NCBI GenBank assembly: GCA_041738135.1
Contig: JBGSQK010000071.1
Span: 1 to 64,000 of the forward strand
Direction: 5' to 3'
Length of the DNA stretch: 64,000 nucleotides
Source of the DNA: JAGOMX01 sp041738135
GTDB lineage: Bacteria > Pseudomonadota > Alphaproteobacteria > JAGOMX01
The stretch's first letter is position 1. Each line of letters opens with the position of its first letter. The translations under genes and the position numbers were made by a program. Positions 1-7,866 of the stretch are shown one piece after another. Under the pieces are notes generated by a model. The model saw nothing but the letters and a program-made list of their open reading frames with translations. It did not search any database and was not told the DNA's origin.

Positions 1-38
1 GTGGCGGCGGCGGACGTGGCGGCGGAGGTCGTCGTTAA
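1..38 (+). CDS. 3' end of a glycine/arginine-rich protein (partial)
   Basis: Only the last 11 codons and the TAA stop at 36-38 are inside the window. The frame reads Gly-rich with Arg and ends in Arg-Arg. This matches the C-terminal style of the exported Gly/His-rich proteins at 297-806 and 1673-2209, so it is probably a third tandem paralogue. Function is unknown. Confidence 0.55.
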   Translation, partial: GGGGRGGGGRR

Positions 39-110
39 ACCTTACTTTTTACTTTGGCAAGGGATGTTTTGTAACTACTCAGAAAGCAGATAGTAAGGGA
101 CTCACAGAGA

Positions 111-243
111 GTCATCTCCGTGAAGGCGGGGATCCGAACAGTATATGTACCCGCTTAAGCTTCGGCAGCGGCGGGTTCCGCAATGAAGAGACGGATCACT
201 ACGTGATGCATAGACAATGGATCCCCGCCTTCTCGGAGATGAC
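111..243. repeat. Palindromic intergenic repeat, divergent copy of family A
   Basis: The arm at 111-135 (GTCATCTCCGTGAAGGCGGG then GATCC) is nearly the reverse complement of 219-243. The arms match the ends of the 119-bp elements at 21141, 43045 and 59162, but this copy is 133 bp and its interior differs. It lies between two members of the Gly-rich gene cluster. Confidence 0.8.
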
Positions 244-296
244 TGGGAGATCTGGTTGGCAATGTATTGTGGCAATGTTGTAGAGGAGCCTTAGCA

Positions 297-806
297 ATGA
301 AGATGTTAAAGTTGTTTTTATTATTGCTCTTCTTACATGGCACGCAGGCTGGCGCAGCTGTTTCCGTATCTGTGCCTAAGCTTTCTATTGATATCGAATC
401 GCCACTTTACTATGATGATGATTGTTTCTGGGTTCTTTATAGTGATGGTTATATTAGAAACTCTTGTTATCCTGACGAATTATACCTTCAAAATAATTAC
501 CCGTATTATGATGCACCTTACTATTTCTACAATGATTATGGATATCACCGCCCATTTTATGGGAAGGGTTTACGTAGCTATTACTCTAAGCATCACCACC
601 GTTACAAAGATTATCATCATGGGAAACGAATAGAAGGTAGACACCACAAAAAAGGAATGCATCACAGAGGTGGCGGTGGACATAAAGGTGCTGTTGGCGG
701 TCACAGAGATGGCGGTGGACATAAAGGTGCTGTTGGCGGTCACAGAGGTGGCGGTGGCCATAAAGGTGGAGGTGGAGGTGGCGGCGGGCGTGGTGCCAAC
801 CGTTAA
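297..806 (+). CDS. Exported Tyr-rich, Gly/His-rich repeat protein
   Basis: The start is ATG 297, 8 bases after AGAGGAG at 282-288; an upstream in-frame TTG at 267 has no ribosome site. The 169-residue product has a signal peptide (about residues 1-22), a Tyr/Asp-rich middle with a C-Y-P-D-E motif, then a His- and Gly-rich tail built on repeats such as GGGHKGAVGGHRG. The middle part is related to the protein at 1673-2209 (both have an F-W-V/F-V-W segment, N-x-CYPDE and a PYxFYY-like stretch). It is likely surface or periplasmic. The His-rich tail could bind metal, but that is inference. No known family is recognised. Confidence 0.8.
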   Translation: MKMLKLFLLLLFLHGTQAGAAVSVSVPKLSIDIESPLYYDDDCFWVLYSDGYIRNSCYPDELYLQNNYPYYDAPYYFYNDYGYHRPFYGKGLRSYYSKHHHRYKDYHHGKRIEGRHHKKGMHHRGGGGHKGAVGGHRDGGGHKGAVGGHRGGGGHKGGGGGGGGRGANR

Positions 807-828
807 GCAATCTATTAGAGGTGCTTGA

Positions 829-1014
829 ATGATTAGGTTTCTATTTGTGTTGAGTGTTGGACTATACCTTTCGGCTTGCCAATCAACTGGGATGGGCTCA
901 GTGGATCAGCCATTGAACACGAGATCAGGCTCTGTTTCGTTGGGCCCTGAACTACCCACTAGCTCTTTTTCCAACCCAATTAATGATGGAAAAGGATACA
1001 GAAGTGGACGTTAA
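829..1014 (+). CDS. Small lipoprotein, 61 aa
   Basis: GAGGTG lies 5 bases before the ATG. The N-terminus is a lipoprotein signal with lipobox L-S-A-C at residues 14-17, so the mature lipid-anchored peptide is only about 45 residues, rich in Ser, Gly and Pro. It sits 22 bases after the Gly/His-rich gene and probably belongs to the same transcript. No family is recognised. Confidence 0.7.
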   Translation: MIRFLFVLSVGLYLSACQSTGMGSVDQPLNTRSGSVSLGPELPTSSFSNPINDGKGYRSGR

Positions 1015-1053
1015 CTAGAAACTTGAAACCCTAGATAGTTAGAGGATATTATC

Positions 1054-1305
1054 ATGAATAAGAATTTAAAATTACCTTTGTTTCTGGCTCTAGCAGCTCC
1101 AGTATTTTTAGCTGGCTGCGTGGCTACAACCACAGAACGCGTCTATGTAACAGATCCTGCCCCCACAGCATACTACTCGCAGCCTGTAGAATACTATTCG
1201 CGGCCTGTAGCACCAGTGGTAAGGCCAGTTGTGCCGGTTGTAAGACCTCATGTTGCCGTTACTCCGCGAGTTGGGGTTAGACGAGTTGGACGGGGATGGT
1301 ACTGA
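1054..1305 (+). CDS. Small proline/valine-rich lipoprotein, 83 aa
   Basis: GAGGA precedes the ATG. The lipobox is L-A-G-C at about residues 19-22. The mature part has a Tyr-rich stretch followed by repeated P-V-V-R-P units and a basic end (RVGVRRVGRGWY). Such sequence is probably extended and unstructured, perhaps spanning the cell wall. It is the middle of three consecutive lipoprotein genes on this strand. Function is unknown. Confidence 0.7.
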   Translation: MNKNLKLPLFLALAAPVFLAGCVATTTERVYVTDPAPTAYYSQPVEYYSRPVAPVVRPVVPVVRPHVAVTPRVGVRRVGRGWY

Positions 1306-1332
1306 TCGTAGCATGCTTTAAGGGCCATGGAG

Positions 1333-1551
1333 ATGTCTAAGCTATATTTGGTTGTTGTGGTGATTGGTCTTTGTATTGTCCTCAACGGGTGTCAGACAAA
1401 ATGTTATAGCGACGGCCGATGCGTAAGTAGAACAACAGTTTTGATTCTGCCCTCGGTTACCATAGACTCTCCTGGCCCCACGGCTTCTTTTGTGCCTCCC
1501 ATATATAAAGGCAAGAACTTTAGACGCAGTGATCAGGAAATTGATGAATAG
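1333..1551 (+). CDS. Small lipoprotein, 72 aa
   Basis: The start is taken at ATG 1333, 8 bases after AAGGG (1320-1324); the in-frame ATG at 1327 is too close to that site. The signal sequence ends in lipobox L-N-G-C. The mature part has further Cys residues (C-Y-S-D-G-R-C), so a disulfide is possible. It is the third lipoprotein in the row. No family is recognised. Confidence 0.65.
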   Translation: MSKLYLVVVVIGLCIVLNGCQTKCYSDGRCVSRTTVLILPSVTIDSPGPTASFVPPIYKGKNFRRSDQEIDE

Positions 1552-1672
1552 CCATAACTTCTTCCTCTAGTAAACAGTTCAATTTTATCAAATATTAAAG
1601 TTAAATTAACTTGGTTTAATTAGTATTAATTATCTGAGATAATCAGATTGACAATTTTGACGGAGGAATAAT

Positions 1673-2209
1673 ATGAGAAAATATCTATTACTGGCTGCCT
1701 TTTTAGGCTTATATGCTCCTTCAGCCTCTGCTGAATGTGAATGGTTTGTCTGGGGTGGTGAACTTCATAACAAGTGTTACCCTGATGAAATCTATGCACT
1801 CGATAGCTTCCCCTATGATTTACCGTACTTTTATTATGGTACTGATGGACGTCGTTATCAAGGTTATTACTTAAACAATAGACGATATGCCGGCCATTAT
1901 TATGGTGGCAATGAATTTCACGGCGGCAATAGATACCACGGTGGCAATGAATACCATGGAGGCAACAAATACCATGGTGGAAATGAATTTCATGGGGGCA
2001 ATCGTGTTCATGGCGATCGAGGTCGTGGCGGTGGCGAGCATCGTGGTGGCAGCGGTGGTGGCCGTGGTGGTCATGGCGGTCATGGCGGTCATGGCGGTCA
2101 TGGCGGTCATGGCGGTCATGGCGGTCATGGCGGTCATGGCGGTCATGGCGGTCATGGCGGTCATGGCGGTCATGGCGGTCATGGCGGTCATGGCGGCGGT
2201 CGTCGTTAA
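1673..2209 (+). CDS. Exported Gly/His repeat protein with GGH array
   Basis: GGAGGA lies just before the ATG. The 178-residue product has a signal peptide ending about A-S-A (residue 20), then a Cys/Tyr domain related to the protein at 297-806, six copies of a hexapeptide N-x-x-H-G-G, and finally 14 Gly-Gly-His units and Gly-Arg-Arg. The repeated His spacing could chelate metal or give a flexible surface protein, but no function is proven. The array is nearly perfect at DNA level, so its length is likely to vary between strains. An AT-rich stretch at 1555-1660 before the gene probably holds its promoter. Confidence 0.85.
   Translation: MRKYLLLAAFLGLYAPSASAECEWFVWGGELHNKCYPDEIYALDSFPYDLPYFYYGTDGRRYQGYYLNNRRYAGHYYGGNEFHGGNRYHGGNEYHGGNKYHGGNEFHGGNRVHGDRGRGGGEHRGGSGGGRGGHGGHGGHGGHGGHGGHGGHGGHGGHGGHGGHGGHGGHGGHGGGRR
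2072..2197 (+). repeat. 9-bp tandem repeat, 14 units
   Basis: CATGGCGGT is repeated 14 times with essentially no variation inside the reading frame of the gene at 1673-2209. Because the unit is a multiple of three, gain or loss of copies keeps the frame. The lack of synonymous differences points to recent expansion. Confidence 0.95.
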
Positions 2210-2227
2210 TAAAATTTCGTTGGCCCC

Positions 2228-3358
2228 TTAAGGACTTTCACTTCCTGATGGGGCCTCTGCATTACTACGAAAAATAATAGCCTCTATGGGATAGAAATCT
2301 GATGTATCTCCCTCCAGAAGCAGAAGTTTTTCCATTTCCTGTAACATACGATAATGTCTGTTTCGGTGTATAATTTCATATAGTATGTTATCCTGCGAAA
2401 CGCAGGTTCTTATGACAATTTGGTTAAAACTGTCTCTTAAAAATTCTTGCCTCTTATGAAAAAGTTTCAAAAAGTAGTTTCGAATATTGGAGCATACATC
2501 CCTGTTTTGCATACCATAAGCTAAAAATGAACATAAACGCGCCTCATCATGAATATGGCCATCTGTATGCGCAGCGTGCATAAAGTCACCATACATCGCT
2601 TTTAGCAGTCCAAGATCCTCCTTTGCATTCGTCATAACTCTAAAAAGATCAACATCATCCAGAACGTAGTTTTTACCTTTTATAGTTCCATTTCTAAAAT
2701 AACCATTGACCTCATCGATGATTGAAACGAGCTCTTTTACAGCGGATTCGGGTGCAGGTTCTATATATTTAGAGGCAGGGTGCTTAGGTTGAACACCTAA
2801 TTTAATTCTGAGGCGTAACATTTTAAGCATTATAATCTGATGATTTTGCTTCAGCAGATGAAGTTTAAACTGCAGATCGGTTCTTTCTTTATATTCAAAA
2901 ATCTCACCAGCACACAGCACTCGATTCCATTTGGCAAAAGCATTTGTATCTCCTGTGCCGGGAGGAAAAAATCCACGCGTTGGCACATGGTTATAACGCA
3001 TAGCATGAAGGATTTTTTTCTTATACGCAGCCCGCGTAAAAGCCATGATTTGGTCTTTGGGTTTGTACTTCTCAAAGTCTGGATTATCAAGGTATATCAT
3101 GCGGACTGAACGATTTTTAAGAATGCGTCGCAAGAATGGTTTTAATTTAGCTTCATTACACTTCTGGACAATTTTTTCTATTTCATTTTCTTCTGTTGTT
3201 ATTATATTAGTTTCACAAGCTGTCACAACTTTTGTCTCTGGCTCCAATTGCTCACCGTCTATTCCACCTACTATCAGTGAGGGATGCGCCATACTCGAAA
3301 CTAAAATACAACCTATGATTCCAGCTTTCCAATGTATACGATCAAAATAGCTTCCCAT
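2228..3358 (-). CDS. Exported protein of unknown function, 376 aa
   Basis: AAGGGG lies 8 bases before the ATG. Residues 12-25 form a hydrophobic stretch after basic residues, consistent with a signal peptide. The rest is soluble, Lys/Arg/Leu-rich and probably alpha-helical, with no motif I recognise. It converges with the Gly/His protein gene, the two stops being only 18 bases apart. It is followed upstream by another exported orphan on the same strand. It may be a secreted or periplasmic accessory protein. Confidence 0.7.
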   Translation of the reverse strand: MGSYFDRIHWKAGIIGCILVSSMAHPSLIVGGIDGEQLEPETKVVTACETNIITTEENEIEKIVQKCNEAKLKPFLRRILKNRSVRMIYLDNPDFEKYKPKDQIMAFTRAAYKKKILHAMRYNHVPTRGFFPPGTGDTNAFAKWNRVLCAGEIFEYKERTDLQFKLHLLKQNHQIIMLKMLRLRIKLGVQPKHPASKYIEPAPESAVKELVSIIDEVNGYFRNGTIKGKNYVLDDVDLFRVMTNAKEDLGLLKAMYGDFMHAAHTDGHIHDEARLCSFLAYGMQNRDVCSNIRNYFLKLFHKRQEFLRDSFNQIVIRTCVSQDNILYEIIHRNRHYRMLQEMEKLLLLEGDTSDFYPIEAIIFRSNAEAPSGSESP

Positions 3359-3486
3359 TTTCCCATCCCCTTGTATTGCTCGGTTTTTTGGAGATTATGG
3401 ATCTCCTATTTAGTTAAACGCGAATACTCAGAACAAAATGGGTGAATCTAATGCCTATTTAATGATTCTACATCAATTTATTCGCA

Positions 3487-4569
3487 TTACAACATTGCCA
3501 TTTTTTCCACGTTGTCCACATGCAATGCGCGAATTCTATTGAATAATCTTTCGGAATCATCCAGATATTCTGGTTCGATGGAGCCAAATACGGTTGCAAG
3601 AGGTTTATGAAACTTGACTAACTTAGCAACGTTTAACTTTTTCGCTAGCTCCGTGGAATTGGTCTCTAATTTCTCTTGCTTCAGCAAGGTATCTAGGAAT
3701 TCAGTGGCAATTAAATTGGCGAACCTTTCTGTTCTGCTCGAAACATTTGAATCATTCATAGGATTGGCACAAGAAAATTTTGATTTGCCGTATGTGTAAT
3801 AAGGAACAGCCAAAACTAGATCGCCATGCAACAAGGAAAAGTATGCGGCTTTAAATATATCACTGGCGGCGGGTGATTCTATGTTGCTGCACAACACGGC
3901 ATCCACAACTCGGTTGGCAAGATCAAAATCTCTGGTTTTATATATATCCATACACCATGAGAGCAAAGGCTTCGCTTTATTTCTGTAAAGGGTAGTTTTC
4001 TTTAAGATTTTAACAGCTTGCCTTAAAGTAGATAGCGTATAGCTTGTGTCACTATAATCATACAGCCCATCTACCAGTAACCTTGATGATAGGATATAGT
4101 ATTGATCCGCCAGCTTCACCTTACCATCTATGGCATATACATCAGCCATTTTTTGATATATGAGTGAGATTTTTCTTAATCTGAGTAATTTTTCATGTTC
4201 CTCCAATTGCACATCAATAAAGTTAACGTAGTACTCTCTGAAGGCTGCGATGCTCATGGTATTGTAGTAATCTAAATAGGTGGTGAATGGATCAAAGCCA
4301 ATGGAAAGGCGCCTTTCTTCAATTTTATAAAGTTTGATAGCCTCATCGGATAAGGCTTGGGTTTTGCTTAAAGGCATATTTAGATCCAGCTTCAAGCTAA
4401 TCAATAGATCAGCTTTTTCATCCATGGTTTGGGCTCGTTCTAGGGCTTTGTTGCATGATTTGATCAACTTATTGGCTCTCATACCTGCAAAATCATCGCT
4501 AGCACAAGAAGATGAACATATGGCTAAGGTTAAAATAACGCTTGAGATCAGATACTTAAAGCTATTCAT
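3487..4569 (-). CDS. Exported helical protein of unknown function, 360 aa
   Basis: The signal peptide is clear (hydrophobic core about residues 8-20, then S-S-S-C-A-S). The mature protein is rich in Leu, Lys and Ala and looks like stacked helices; segments such as the one around DVYAIDGKVKLADQYYILS look TPR-like, but no canonical repeat can be counted by eye. It may be a protein-protein interaction scaffold. It is separated from the downstream orphan by 128 bases, so co-transcription is uncertain. Confidence 0.65.
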   Translation of the reverse strand: MNSFKYLISSVILTLAICSSSCASDDFAGMRANKLIKSCNKALERAQTMDEKADLLISLKLDLNMPLSKTQALSDEAIKLYKIEERRLSIGFDPFTTYLDYYNTMSIAAFREYYVNFIDVQLEEHEKLLRLRKISLIYQKMADVYAIDGKVKLADQYYILSSRLLVDGLYDYSDTSYTLSTLRQAVKILKKTTLYRNKAKPLLSWCMDIYKTRDFDLANRVVDAVLCSNIESPAASDIFKAAYFSLLHGDLVLAVPYYTYGKSKFSCANPMNDSNVSSRTERFANLIATEFLDTLLKQEKLETNSTELAKKLNVAKLVKFHKPLATVFGSIEPEYLDDSERLFNRIRALHVDNVEKMAML

Positions 4570-4722
4570 TTGTTGCCCCTTTGTATGGTTACTAGCTATA
4601 ATTAAACACTCACTATATTAACGACTTATTAATAAGAAATAATTTTGTGAAATAATTTGTAGTCTTGCTTCTTGCTTTTTTTGCTATCATTATAAAGGAG
4701 AAAAATAACAAGAGGGGTCGGC

Positions 4723-5295
4723 ATGAATTTCTGCGTAATGTATGGCTCGCACAGGGAACCTAGGGTTGGTATTCGTCTGGCGAAATATATTATAAAACAA
4801 CTGGAGATGCGCGGTCATCATGTGGATTTCATTGACTCTCGGGAGCTGAAATTACCGGTTCTTGAAAAAAGGTATATAGACTATCCTGCCGGAAAAGTTC
4901 CAAAGAAAATCGAAGAAATTTCCCAAACTTTATATGCCGCTGATGGATTTATTATGATTGCCGGTGAGTATAACCATAGTATGCAGCCCGGCCTGAAGAA
5001 TATGATCGATATTTTCGGTAAGGAGTATTTTTTCCGTCCTTCGGCCATTGCGGTTTACTCACCTTCTGATTTTGGTGGCGTTCGATCTGAAATAGCTCTA
5101 TTGCCTACTTTGTGCACGCTTCATATGCCGCCTATTCCAGCTACGTTGATTGTTCCGAAAATTGATAAAGCTATGTCGGAAGATGCTGTTCCCTTAGATG
5201 AGACGTTGGATAAACGCTGTGCGAGATTCCTCAACCAATTGGAGTGGTACGCGCGCGCACTAAAAGCGGAACGAGAAAAAGGTTTACCTAAATAA
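4723..5295 (+). CDS. NAD(P)H-dependent FMN reductase family protein
   Basis: This 190-residue protein has the flavodoxin-like FMN reductase fold signature: an early strand followed by the phosphate-binding loop G-S-H-R-E-P-R (residues 8-14) and the family motif G-E-Y-N-H-S near residue 80, followed by P-G-L-K-N. Members of this family reduce FMN or quinones with NAD(P)H in the cytoplasm, often against oxidative stress. Length fits the family. It is 12 bases upstream of the hydroxybutyrate dehydrogenase gene, so the two probably share a transcript. Confidence 0.85.
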   Translation: MNFCVMYGSHREPRVGIRLAKYIIKQLEMRGHHVDFIDSRELKLPVLEKRYIDYPAGKVPKKIEEISQTLYAADGFIMIAGEYNHSMQPGLKNMIDIFGKEYFFRPSAIAVYSPSDFGGVRSEIALLPTLCTLHMPPIPATLIVPKIDKAMSEDAVPLDETLDKRCARFLNQLEWYARALKAEREKGLPK

Positions 5296-5307
5296 AGGAT
5301 ACACAAG

Positions 5308-6090
5308 ATGCTTAAAGACAAAACGGCTCTCATCACGGGTTCTACTAGTGGTATTGGCTTGGGAATTGCTCATGCCATGGCTAAGCAGAATGCGAACATT
5401 GTTTTAAATGGCTTAGGTGATCCAAAAGTGATCGAGGACGTTGTCAGCGAACTGTCTGGGATGACCAAGGGGAAGGTTCTGTTTCTTGATGCGGACCTGT
5501 CAAAACCCGCGCAGATCAATGCAATGATGAAGAAGGCTGCTGAAGCTTTTGGCGGTGTTGATATATTGGTGAACAACGCTGGCATTCAATCGGTTAACCC
5601 TATCGATGATTACCCTGAAGATAAATGGGAAGCCATTATCGGCATCAACTTATCAGCTAGTTTTTATACGACGAAAGCCGTTTTTCCTTACATGAAGGGA
5701 AAAAAATGGGGGCGGATTATTAATATGGCTTCTGCGCATGGGCTAGTGGCATCGCCATTTAAGTCTGCATATGTGGCTGCTAAGCATGGCTTGGTGGGGC
5801 TCACAAAAGTAACAGCATTGGAAGGCGGGTTATTTGGTATAACTTGTAACGCGATCTGTCCGGGTTATACATGGACGCCATTGGTTGAAAAACAGATTCA
5901 GGACACCGCTAAAGCGAGGGGAATACCTGAGTCGGAGGTGATCAATACGGTGATGCTCACCGAGCATGCGACCAAGAAGTTTACAACGACGGAGCAATTG
6001 GCTGAACTATCTGTGTTCTTGTGCTCGCCTGCGGCTGAAAATATGACGGGAACGGCACTACCTATGGATGGCGGTTGGACGGCGCATTAA
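5308..6090 (+). CDS. bdhA: 3-hydroxybutyrate dehydrogenase (SDR family)
   Basis: This is a classical short-chain dehydrogenase of 260 residues: TGSTSGIG nucleotide-binding motif (10-17), NNAG (89-92), catalytic Ser142 and Y-V-A-A-K (Tyr155, Lys159). The middle and C-terminal sequences (N-A-I-C-P-G-Y-T-W-T-P; Q-I-Q-D-T-A; MDGGWTA at the end) are those of D-3-hydroxybutyrate dehydrogenase, which interconverts 3-hydroxybutyrate and acetoacetate with NAD. This suggests use of ketone bodies or polyhydroxybutyrate. Its last 4 bases overlap the end of the convergent CoA-transferase gene. Confidence 0.88.
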   Translation: MLKDKTALITGSTSGIGLGIAHAMAKQNANIVLNGLGDPKVIEDVVSELSGMTKGKVLFLDADLSKPAQINAMMKKAAEAFGGVDILVNNAGIQSVNPIDDYPEDKWEAIIGINLSASFYTTKAVFPYMKGKKWGRIINMASAHGLVASPFKSAYVAAKHGLVGLTKVTALEGGLFGITCNAICPGYTWTPLVEKQIQDTAKARGIPESEVINTVMLTEHATKKFTTTEQLAELSVFLCSPAAENMTGTALPMDGGWTAH

Positions 6091-7145
6091 AGGCCAGCCA
6101 TTATCTCATCATTATCGGCACCCAGAGCGGGTGCCGATTTTGGCTTTCCTGGTTTGAAGCCCGAGAATTTGATTGGTAGAGCCGATTGCAATTGACCGTC
6201 TACCTCGATGATCATCTCGCGGGCTTTTAGATTTTCGTCATGCTTTAACTCATACATGTGCAGGACAGGTTCTAAGCACATATCCATATGAGCTGTTTGC
6301 TCGATCCATTCATCGCGTGTTTTTTTAGCTATGGCTGCGGATAGGGAATCCTTATCCATGGGGCATTGGAAAAATTCAGCAACCCTTTGTGCAAATACGG
6401 GCTCCACAGCACCCAGAGCGAGGTATTTACCGTCTAAGCATTTATAATATTGGTAAAAGGGGGAACTGCCAGAAATTACTCCTCTTCCAGGAAATTCTTT
6501 TTTACCCAAATTTAGGGCTGCTTCGAAGTGCATAAAAGAAAAGGTAGCATCGGTCATAGATAGATCAATATACTGGCCGTTACCAGTTGCACCGCGGCTT
6601 ACAAATGCGGCCAGAATACCCACCATAGCCTGATAGCCTGCTATAGCATCGGCAATTTGTACCCTAGGTATTACGGGCTCATTGTCTTCATTGGTCATCA
6701 GCGATGCTACGCTTGAACGTGCTAGAAAATTTATATCATGTCCTCCTTTTTCGGCCAGAGGACTTGTCTGACCATAACCGGAAATGGAGCAATAGATGAG
6801 ATTGGGCTGTAAGGCCTTCAACGTTTCGTAATCAAGGCCCAGCTTTTTCATAACCCCTGGCCTGAAGCCTTCAACTATGATGTCGTACTCTTGGATGAGT
6901 TTAAGGATCACGTCCCTACCCTCTTTAGATTTCAGGTCAAGCTCTAAACTTCTTTTATTGCGGTGGAGATACGCTACTAAAGGGTTTATGGGCGACCCTG
7001 GAGCCCCCCGGATAGGATCTCCTTTTAGTGGCGGCTCTACCTTTATAACATCAGCCCCCATATCAGCCATATACAATGTACATATGGGGCCGGGTAGATT
7101 TTGCGTGAAGTCTAGGATTTTAAGTGTTTGAAGTGGTCCGCTCAT
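6087..7145 (-). CDS. Class III (CaiB/BaiF) CoA-transferase, alpha-methylacyl-CoA racemase-like
   Basis: The 352-residue sequence fits the CaiB/BaiF family: N-terminal V-L-D-x-T-Q-N-L-P-G-P, M-G-A-D-V-I-K-V-E-P, R-N-K-R-S-L-x-L-D-L, and G-G-H-D-I-N-F holding the expected catalytic Asp. The wording of these motifs is closest to alpha-methylacyl-CoA racemase, which inverts 2-methylacyl-CoA in branched fatty-acid breakdown, but CoA-transferase activity cannot be excluded. It converges on bdhA with a 4-base overlap. Confidence 0.82.
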   Translation of the reverse strand: MSGPLQTLKILDFTQNLPGPICTLYMADMGADVIKVEPPLKGDPIRGAPGSPINPLVAYLHRNKRSLELDLKSKEGRDVILKLIQEYDIIVEGFRPGVMKKLGLDYETLKALQPNLIYCSISGYGQTSPLAEKGGHDINFLARSSVASLMTNEDNEPVIPRVQIADAIAGYQAMVGILAAFVSRGATGNGQYIDLSMTDATFSFMHFEAALNLGKKEFPGRGVISGSSPFYQYYKCLDGKYLALGAVEPVFAQRVAEFFQCPMDKDSLSAAIAKKTRDEWIEQTAHMDMCLEPVLHMYELKHDENLKAREMIIEVDGQLQSALPIKFSGFKPGKPKSAPALGADNDEIMAGL

Positions 7146-7215
7146 ATGATGCTCGTGTATGTCTGGTCATACTTAAGCGTAACAGGAATTGTTTAATGAG
7201 ACATGAACAAGGAAG

Positions 7216-7244
7216 ATCAGGCGCCCTTGGATGGAGCGCCTGAT
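7216..7244 (-). terminator. Hairpin after rpsP
   Basis: ATCAGGCGC (7216-7224) pairs with GCGCCTGAT (7236-7244), a perfect 9-bp stem with an 11-base loop. It starts 11 bases after the rpsP stop. The following T-tract on the minus strand is weak (CTTCCTTGTT), so it may be a terminator or an mRNA 3' end stabiliser. Confidence 0.65.
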
Positions 7245-7254
7245 AGTGTAATTA

Positions 7255-7851
7255 CTAAGACTTTGTTTCTTCTGAAGGAGCAGCTTCTTCGGCTGGTGCT
7301 TCTTCAGCAGGAGCGGCTTCTTCTGCAGCTGGTGCTTCTTCAGCAGCAGGAGCAGCTTCTTCTGCGGGGGCTTCAGCGGCTGGAGCTGCTTCTTCGGCAA
7401 CGGGAGCTGCTTCTTCAACAACTTCTGGCTTAGGTGCAGCTGCTGCTTCTTTAGCGGCTTGCTTTGCAGCTTTTTCAGCTTCTTTGGCAGCAATTGCGGC
7501 TTCTTTAGCAGCTTCTTCGCGTGCTGTATTTTCCTTCAGGCGCTCTTGAGCTTTTTCCTTTGGAAGAGACTTTTTAGGTGTCTCGCGGATTTCAGGCATC
7601 TTGATGATTTTGGCTTGACCTAGGAACTTTTCCACACGGTCTGTAGGCTTGGCGCCTACAGAAAGCCAATGCTTGATGCGATCTTCCTTAAGAGTCAAAC
7701 GCTCCGCATGGTCATGGGGCAACAATGGGTTGTATGTTCCCAACTTTTCGATGAAACGACCATCACGTGGAGATGTTGCTTCCGCAACCACGAGACGATA
7801 GTAAGGACGTTGCTTTGAACCACCACGGGCCAGTCTTAATTTTAGTGCCAT
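7255..7851 (-). CDS. rpsP: 30S ribosomal protein S16 with long Ala/Glu-rich tail
   Basis: Residues 1-85 are a normal S16 (MALKLRLARGGSKQRPYYR start, R-F-I-E-K-L-G-T-Y-N-P, then D-R-I-K-H-W-L-S-V-G-A-K-P-T). S16 is an assembly protein of the small subunit. The protein continues to 198 residues with a Lys/Ala/Glu helix-like segment and then a low-complexity Ala-Glu-Pro tail made of units like AEEAAPAEEAP. Most S16 proteins end near residue 80-100; alphaproteobacterial ones often have extensions, but this is long. It follows ffh by 15 bases and both are probably one transcript. Confidence 0.97.
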   Translation of the reverse strand: MALKLRLARGGSKQRPYYRLVVAEATSPRDGRFIEKLGTYNPLLPHDHAERLTLKEDRIKHWLSVGAKPTDRVEKFLGQAKIIKMPEIRETPKKSLPKEKAQERLKENTAREEAAKEAAIAAKEAEKAAKQAAKEAAAAPKPEVVEEAAPVAEEAAPAAEAPAEEAAPAAEEAPAAEEAAPAEEAPAEEAAPSEETKS

Positions 7852-7866
7852 ATTCTTTATCTCCTA

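Noticed and set aside
586..810. His/Leu-rich minus frame
   Set aside because: Antisense of the Gly/His repeat gene; no ribosome site or signal.
1871..2191. Open frame on the minus strand across the GGH array (Met-Thr-Ala repeats)
   Set aside because: It is a by-product of the 9-bp repeat read backwards; the plus frame has a signal peptide and ribosome site.
2072..2197. Array resembling a CRISPR
   Set aside because: Units are 9 bp with no spacers and encode protein.
7173..7493. Lys/Leu/Gln-rich frame on the minus strand
   Set aside because: It is another frame of the low-complexity rpsP tail.
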